Assembly: GCF_014648435.1 (NCBI RefSeq)
Contig: NZ_BMRC01000005.1
Location: forward strand, 124,001-188,000
Reading direction: 5' to 3'
Origin: Nonomuraea spiralis
Lineage (GTDB): Bacteria > Actinomycetota > Actinomycetes > Streptosporangiales > Streptosporangiaceae
Length of the DNA: 64,000 nt
The position numbers were made by a program, and so were the translations under genes. Shown in pieces: positions 60,189-64,000 of the stretch; within the stretch, counting starts at the first letter, position 1; each line of letters opens with the position of its first letter. The notes under the pieces were generated by a model, which was given only the letters and a program-made list of their open reading frames with translations, made no database searches and was not told the DNA's origin.

Positions 60189-60219
60189 GCTATGACTCCT
60201 TTGGTCATTCGGTCATAGC
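60189..60219. promoter_or_regulatory. TetR operator candidate
   Basis: GCTATGAC (60189-60196) and GTCATAGC (60212-60219) are perfect complements separated by 15 bp. An extra GGTCAT copy lies within the spacer. The repeat begins two bases upstream of the tetR start codon and covers its ribosome-binding site. Confidence 0.7.
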
Positions 60220-60262
60220 GTACACCCGGCGTCCACCGGCGGGAGCGTGGGCGGGGTGTCCG

Positions 60263-61204
60263 TCAGCGGTTGCGCAGGATGACCTTGCCGACGGTACGGC
60301 GGGCGGCGAGGTCCGCCAGGGCCTGGCCGGCCTGCGTGAGCTCGTACTCGGCGCCGGTCGTGGGGCGCAGGCGGCCGGAGAGGGTCAGCTCGATCAGTTC
60401 CTTCAGCGGGGCGGCGGCGTTGCTGCCGGGACGGCGCAGGTGGGCGCCGAGCCAGTAGCCGCCCACCGCGATGCTGCGCTCGCTGAGCAGGCCGGGGTCG
60501 ATCGGCCGGGGGTCGGCGCCGCCCGAGGCGCCGTACGTGATGAGGCGGCCGAAGGGGGCCAGAGCGTGGAGCGCCGCGTCGAACACCGGTCCGCCGACCG
60601 CGTCGAGCACCACGTCCACGGGAGCGCCGCCGTTGGCCTCGAGCACCCGCCCGGCGTAACCGTCGGCGGCGCCGTCGATCGCGGCGTCGGCGCCGAGCTC
60701 CAGCACGAGGTCGCGTTTGCCGGCCGTGGAGGCGGTGCCGATCACCCGCGCGGCGCCGGACTCCCTGGCCAGTTGCACCGCCAGGTGGCCCACCCCGCCG
60801 GCGGCGGCGTTGACCACCACGCTCTCGCCGGGGGCGACCCGCGCGGCCGTACGGACCAGATGCCACGCGGTCAGCCCCTGCACCAGCAGCGCCAGCGCGG
60901 CCCCGGCGGGCAACTCCTCGGGGATCTCCAGCGGGTCCTCGACCAGGGCCTTGGTGGCGTAGGCGCGCTCGGCGAAGGCGAGCACGCGGCGGCCGTCGGC
61001 GGTACGTCCCACCACCTCGCTGCCCGGCACGAACGGCAACGCGGGCGGCAGGTAGGAACCGGTGAGCCGTTCGACGTCGGCGAAGTTGAGCCCGGCGGCC
61101 TCGACATCCACGAGGGTATGGCCGGGGCCCGGCACCGGATCGGGCACCTCTGCCAGGGTCAGCACCTCGGGTCCGCCACGTCGTTCCGCATGCATGATTC
61201 TCAT
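60263..61204 (-). CDS. NADPH:quinone oxidoreductase (MDR, zinc-free type)
   Basis: 313 residues from the ATG at 61204 (a second ATG at 61195 is possible). The N-terminal GroES-like domain has VDVEAAGLNFADVERLTGSY. The nucleotide-binding Rossmann domain has NAAAGGVGHLAVQLARESGA, followed by LVLELGADAAIDGA. The structural and catalytic zinc Cys/His ligands of alcohol dehydrogenases are absent, so it belongs to the quinone reductase/enoyl reductase side of the MDR superfamily. It is divergent from a LysR gene with a 15-bp palindrome between them, the usual layout for a LysR-activated oxidoreductase. Confidence 0.9.
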   Translation of the reverse strand: MRIMHAERRGGPEVLTLAEVPDPVPGPGHTLVDVEAAGLNFADVERLTGSYLPPALPFVPGSEVVGRTADGRRVLAFAERAYATKALVEDPLEIPEELPAGAALALLVQGLTAWHLVRTAARVAPGESVVVNAAAGGVGHLAVQLARESGAARVIGTASTAGKRDLVLELGADAAIDGAADGYAGRVLEANGGAPVDVVLDAVGGPVFDAALHALAPFGRLITYGASGGADPRPIDPGLLSERSIAVGGYWLGAHLRRPGSNAAAPLKELIELTLSGRLRPTTGAEYELTQAGQALADLAARRTVGKVILRNR

Positions 61205-61271
61205 GCGGCAGACGCTAGAGGCGCCGCATCGGCCCAGCCAGCGGGTGTGGTTTGTACGTGACGCGGAATGC

Positions 61272-61286
61272 ATGAAGGCTCTTCAT
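61272..61286. promoter_or_regulatory. LysR-type T-N11-A palindrome
   Basis: ATGAAG-GCT-CTTCAT is a perfect 15-bp dyad containing TGAAGGCTCTTCA, which fits the T-N11-A LysR box. It lies 13 bases before lysR and 67 before the divergent quinone reductase. Confidence 0.65.
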
Positions 61287-61299
61287 ACGTTGCCGTCGC

Positions 61300-62181
61300 A
61301 TGAACGATCTCACCCCCGCCGAGCTCCGGGTCCTGGTCGCCGTGGACGGCGAGGGCAGCGTGTCGGCGGCCGGCGTACGGCTGGGGCTGACGCAGTCGGC
61401 CATCTCCCACGCCCTGCGCGCCGCCGAGCAGAAGATGGGGACCGTCCTGTTCCACCGGGGACGCGCCGGCGCGCGGCCGACCGCGGCGGGGGAGGCCGCC
61501 GTGGGCCACGCCCGGCACATCCTGCGGCTGCTGGAGGTCATGCGGGCCGACGCGCACAACGCGGCGCGCGGCCAGTCCACCGGGACGATCCGGCTGGCCG
61601 CCTTCCGCAGCGCGGCCTTCCATCTGCTGCCGCGCGTGCTGGTGCGGTTCGGGCAGCGGCACCCGAAGGTGACCGTGGACGTGCGCATCGTGCCGGACCT
61701 GGGCCGGGGCATCGCCGGTGAGGTCGCCGACGGGCGGGCCGACGTGGGCGTGGTGTCCCTGCCGGTGTACGTGGACGGCCTGGTGTGCCGGGAGCTGTAC
61801 GCGGAGCCGTACGTACTGGCCCACCCGGCCGGGCATCCGGATCCGCGTTCGCTGCCCATGATCGACTGGCACGAGAACTGCTCGGCCGAGACCCGGCGCT
61901 GGCTGGCCGCGCAGGAGTGGATCCCGCCGGGCGACATCACGGTGGAGGACGACGGCGTGGTCATGTCGATGGTCGGGCACGGGCTGGGCGCGGCGATCGT
62001 GCCCCGGCTGTCAACGGTGGACGCGCCCGCCCGGGTCGCCGTGGCCGAGCTCGGCGACGGCGCGCCGCAGCGCCGGGTGGGCTATGTGACCACCCGGGAG
62101 CTGACCGGCTCGGCCCTCGTCCGCGACCTGCTCGGGGAGCTCAGGACCATGTGGGGCCCCGGGGTCTCAGCTCTCCATTGA
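61300..62181 (+). CDS. LysR-family transcriptional regulator
   Basis: 293 residues. N-terminal HTH: PAELRVLVAVDGEGSVSAAG followed by LGLTQSAISHALRAAEQKM and VLFHRGRAGARPTAAGE, the LysR signature. The substrate-binding domain (about 90-290) has TIRLAAFRSAAFHLLPRVLV and ADVGVVSLPVYVDGL. It is divergent from the quinone reductase, which it most likely controls together with itself. Its last 15 bases overlap the end of the convergent DUF5946-like gene. Confidence 0.92.
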   Translation: MNDLTPAELRVLVAVDGEGSVSAAGVRLGLTQSAISHALRAAEQKMGTVLFHRGRAGARPTAAGEAAVGHARHILRLLEVMRADAHNAARGQSTGTIRLAAFRSAAFHLLPRVLVRFGQRHPKVTVDVRIVPDLGRGIAGEVADGRADVGVVSLPVYVDGLVCRELYAEPYVLAHPAGHPDPRSLPMIDWHENCSAETRRWLAAQEWIPPGDITVEDDGVVMSMVGHGLGAAIVPRLSTVDAPARVAVAELGDGAPQRRVGYVTTRELTGSALVRDLLGELRTMWGPGVSALH

Positions 62182-62655
62182 GAGCCAGGACTCCACCGTG
62201 GCCCGGACGACGGCCTCGATGTGCTGCCCATAGGCGGCATGGCCGTCGGCGACGAAGCTGCCGTCCCTGACGGGCAGTCCGCTGAACGTGGCGCGGAAGT
62301 CACGGGGAGGCCCGCCCGGCGGGAGCGGTTCGTAGGCCGCCAGCGGTTCCATGTCGTAGCCCGCGCGGCTCCCGTGCCTGTTGCGCGCGATCTGGTGGGC
62401 GGCCGCGCGCAGCAGCGCGTCCAGCCCCTTGTCGAGGAGGAGCTGGAGTTGCCGGAACTGCCCGTCGAGGTACTTCTCATGACCTCGGTACGGATGTTGC
62501 AGCAGGTACGCGCAGACCACGGGGGCGTGCCACCGGTACATCACGGGGTCGGCCTGCTCCTCGGACAGGATCGCGTGGTAGTAGTCCACGCACACGCCCA
62601 GCGGGCCGGCCGCCGCGCCGCATTCGCACCGGACGGCGCCGGGGTTGTCTGCCAT
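62167..62655 (-). CDS. DUF5946-like conserved protein
   Basis: 162 residues from the ATG at 62655. The N-terminal Cys cluster CECGAAAGPLGVC could bind a metal. It is followed by VDYYHAILSEEQADP and HAPVVCAYLLQHPYRGHEKY, the conserved blocks I associate with DUF5946, a family of unknown function. The later part is helical (QFRQLQLLLDKGLDALLRAA). No operon partner: it lies between lysR (convergent overlap) and the hexosaminidase gene, whose stop is 70 bases upstream of its start on the same strand. Confidence 0.7.
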   Translation of the reverse strand: MADNPGAVRCECGAAAGPLGVCVDYYHAILSEEQADPVMYRWHAPVVCAYLLQHPYRGHEKYLDGQFRQLQLLLDKGLDALLRAAAHQIARNRHGSRAGYDMEPLAAYEPLPPGGPPRDFRATFSGLPVRDGSFVADGHAAYGQHIEAVVRATVESWLSMES

Positions 62656-62725
62656 GACCCGCAAACCTAGAGGGCGGGCGGCGGCGTTGTCGACGCGATT
62701 TCCGCCCCGGCCACCGATCCCGCGC

Positions 62726-64000
62726 TCACTGCGGCGGCGGCCCCGCCTCCCGGACGGCCCGCATGAACGCCGCGTACGGCATGCCACCCGCCCCACTCCA
62801 CATCTTCTGGGCCAGGACGGCGAAGGTGGGCTCGACCAGGGCGCGTACGTCCTCCTCGGTGTAGGGCGCCGCGGTGATGTCGTTCCACACCGCCGACATG
62901 GCGCCGAGCAGGTCCGGGTCGCCGGGTTCGACCCTCTGGCCGTCGGGGAAGACGTGCGGCGCCCAGTGGTCGTAGAGGTGTTCGCCGTCCAGGCCGCCCG
63001 GGTGGTAGTAGGTGGCGGCCGGGACGACGTAGAGCAGGCTGTCGCTGGTGTTGACGAAGGAGTAGCCGTCCCGCCTGGCCTCGTGGGGGCCGTACCAGAC
63101 GGTGGCCCAGCAGTTGATGACCACGTCGCGGTCGTAGCCCTCGGGGACGCCGCCCGCCATCCTGGTCAGGCTGCCCCAGGCGCGGGGGCGTTTGCCCAGG
63201 GCGCGCAGGTGGGCCGCCATCGTGTTGAAGAAGTCCTTGTAGCGGGGTTCGTCGGCGAGGTACTCGTCGGCGCCGAAGTGCGCGTGCGGGCCCCGGAACC
63301 AGGGGGTGAACTCGGTGAACAGATCCTTGACGAACTGCGTGGCCGCGGGCTTCGACAGGTCCAGGTGGTCGTCGCCCAGCCCGAGCGAGGGCCGGAACCG
63401 GACGAACGCCAGCGCGTGGGCGGGCGCGTCGATCTCGGGGACGAGCGTGACGCCGTTGGCCGCGGCCGTCTCCTCGAAGGAGTCCCAGTCGGCGCGGTCG
63501 TAGGCGCCGTCGGTGGAGGCGAGCCCGGCCAGCGCGGGGTCTTCGGGCACCAGCCGGAAGCCCGCCGGTACGTCCTGCCAGGTGCCCTCGGGGGCCAGGA
63601 AACCGTTGTCGTTGAGGTGGAGCTGCAGCTCGTTGAGCTTGAACCAGCCCATGAGGGCCAGGTGCTCGCGGATGAAGGCGGGGGTGAAGAAGCGGCGGCC
63701 CACGTCCAGCATGAAGGCCCGCACCGGGTAGTCCGGCCAGTCGGCGGCGGTGCCCAGCGGCAGGTCGGTGGTGGTGCGCAGGATCTGCAGCAGGCTGCGC
63801 GTGCCGTAGAACAGGCCGATGGGCGTGGGCGCGGAGATCCGCACCTGCCCGCCGGTGACGGCGAGCAGGTAGCCCTCCTCGGCGAAGCGGACGCCGCCCG
63901 CCTGGCCGTGGGGCGCGGGGTCGAGGGTCAGGACGATGTCGCCGTCGCGCGCCGGCCCGCCGGCCGCGGTGAGCGTCAGGCCGGCGACGTGCCCGATCTC
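62726..64000 (-). CDS. Glycoside hydrolase family 20 beta-N-acetylhexosaminidase, 5' end outside window
   Basis: The last 424 residues are present; the start lies beyond base 64000. The GH20b-like N-terminal subdomain ends in GLFYGTRSLLQIL. The catalytic barrel follows with RAFMLDVGRRFFTPAFIREH, LNELQLHLNDN, TLVPEIDAPAHAL and the catalytic Asp-Glu pair in HAHFGADEYL. Trp residues of the acetamido pocket are seen in INCWATVWYG. GH20 enzymes remove terminal GlcNAc/GalNAc by substrate-assisted catalysis, often outside the cell. The signal peptide cannot be checked. It is at the window edge and unrelated to the NRPS operon. Confidence 0.92.
   Translation of the reverse strand, partial: EIGHVAGLTLTAAGGPARDGDIVLTLDPAPHGQAGGVRFAEEGYLLAVTGGQVRISAPTPIGLFYGTRSLLQILRTTTDLPLGTAADWPDYPVRAFMLDVGRRFFTPAFIREHLALMGWFKLNELQLHLNDNGFLAPEGTWQDVPAGFRLVPEDPALAGLASTDGAYDRADWDSFEETAAANGVTLVPEIDAPAHALAFVRFRPSLGLGDDHLDLSKPAATQFVKDLFTEFTPWFRGPHAHFGADEYLADEPRYKDFFNTMAAHLRALGKRPRAWGSLTRMAGGVPEGYDRDVVINCWATVWYGPHEARRDGYSFVNTSDSLLYVVPAATYYHPGGLDGEHLYDHWAPHVFPDGQRVEPGDPDLLGAMSAVWNDITAAPYTEEDVRALVEPTFAVLAQKMWSGAGGMPYAAFMRAVREAGPPPQ

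Overview
The window is very GC-rich DNA (roughly 70% or more by eye) with strong G/C third-position bias, many GTG starts and overlapping ATGA/GTGA gene junctions. It carries a SARP-type regulator and a large NRPS locus. This points to a filamentous actinomycete. Streptosporangiaceae (for example Nonomuraea or Streptosporangium) is my best guess from gene style alone; no rRNA or housekeeping marker is present to prove it.

Left flank (1 to about 15,540): a mosaic of small units. These are the end of an acetylxylan esterase gene, a LuxR-type regulator with an unknown partner, a flavoprotein oxidase divergent from a MarR regulator with a perfect 16-bp palindrome between them, an N-terminally truncated alpha/beta hydrolase, a secreted protein, a SnoaL-like protein, and a two-component system next to an Lnt-like nitrilase. 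Next come an aminoglycoside-phosphotransferase-like gene, a PPOX-fold protein, an alpha/beta hydrolase that seems to have lost its nucleophile segment, a GbsR/MarR regulator, an LCMT-type methyltransferase, an AraC regulator and an FMN reductase.

Centre (15,564 to 51,110): a continuous reverse-strand biosynthetic operon of about 35.5 kb. Reading 5' to 3' it encodes SARP; (vestigial C)-A-TD; A-PCP-TD; an unknown helical protein; FAAL-ACP-C-A-PCP; C-(dead A)-PCP-C-A-PCP-C-A-PCP; C-PCP; a penicillin-acylase-type Ntn hydrolase; a small membrane protein; MbtH; an MFS exporter; a hydroxyornithine acyltransferase; ornithine N5-hydroxylase; a KASIII-like protein; an FkbH-type HAD protein; and an ACP. 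Almost every junction overlaps by 1-14 nt.

The gene set suggests that a fatty acyl chain is put on the first residue (FAAL) and later clipped off outside the cell (acylase). The peptide probably contains Gly and an acylated N-hydroxyornithine, and release is reductive because no thioesterase is present. Oddly, one A-TD protein with an Asn-like code has no carrier domain, while two carriers elsewhere have no working A domain, so loading in trans is likely. I see no iron-uptake genes, and the regulator is of the antibiotic type. The product may therefore be a hydroxamate peptide aldehyde or alcohol rather than a simple siderophore.

Right flank (51,111 to 64,000): a 797-bp intergenic region with paired heptamers spaced like a SARP site; a frameshifted small secreted peptide gene; a hydrolase-MerR pair with a MerR-type operator; a 36-bp tandem repeat; an epoxide-hydrolase-like lipoprotein/DinB/methyltransferase operon; a PLL-type beta-propeller; a methyltransferase; a WD40 remnant; a monooxygenase-fold protein; a TetR/membrane-protein operon; a quinone reductase divergent from LysR; a DUF5946-like protein; and a partial GH20 hexosaminidase.
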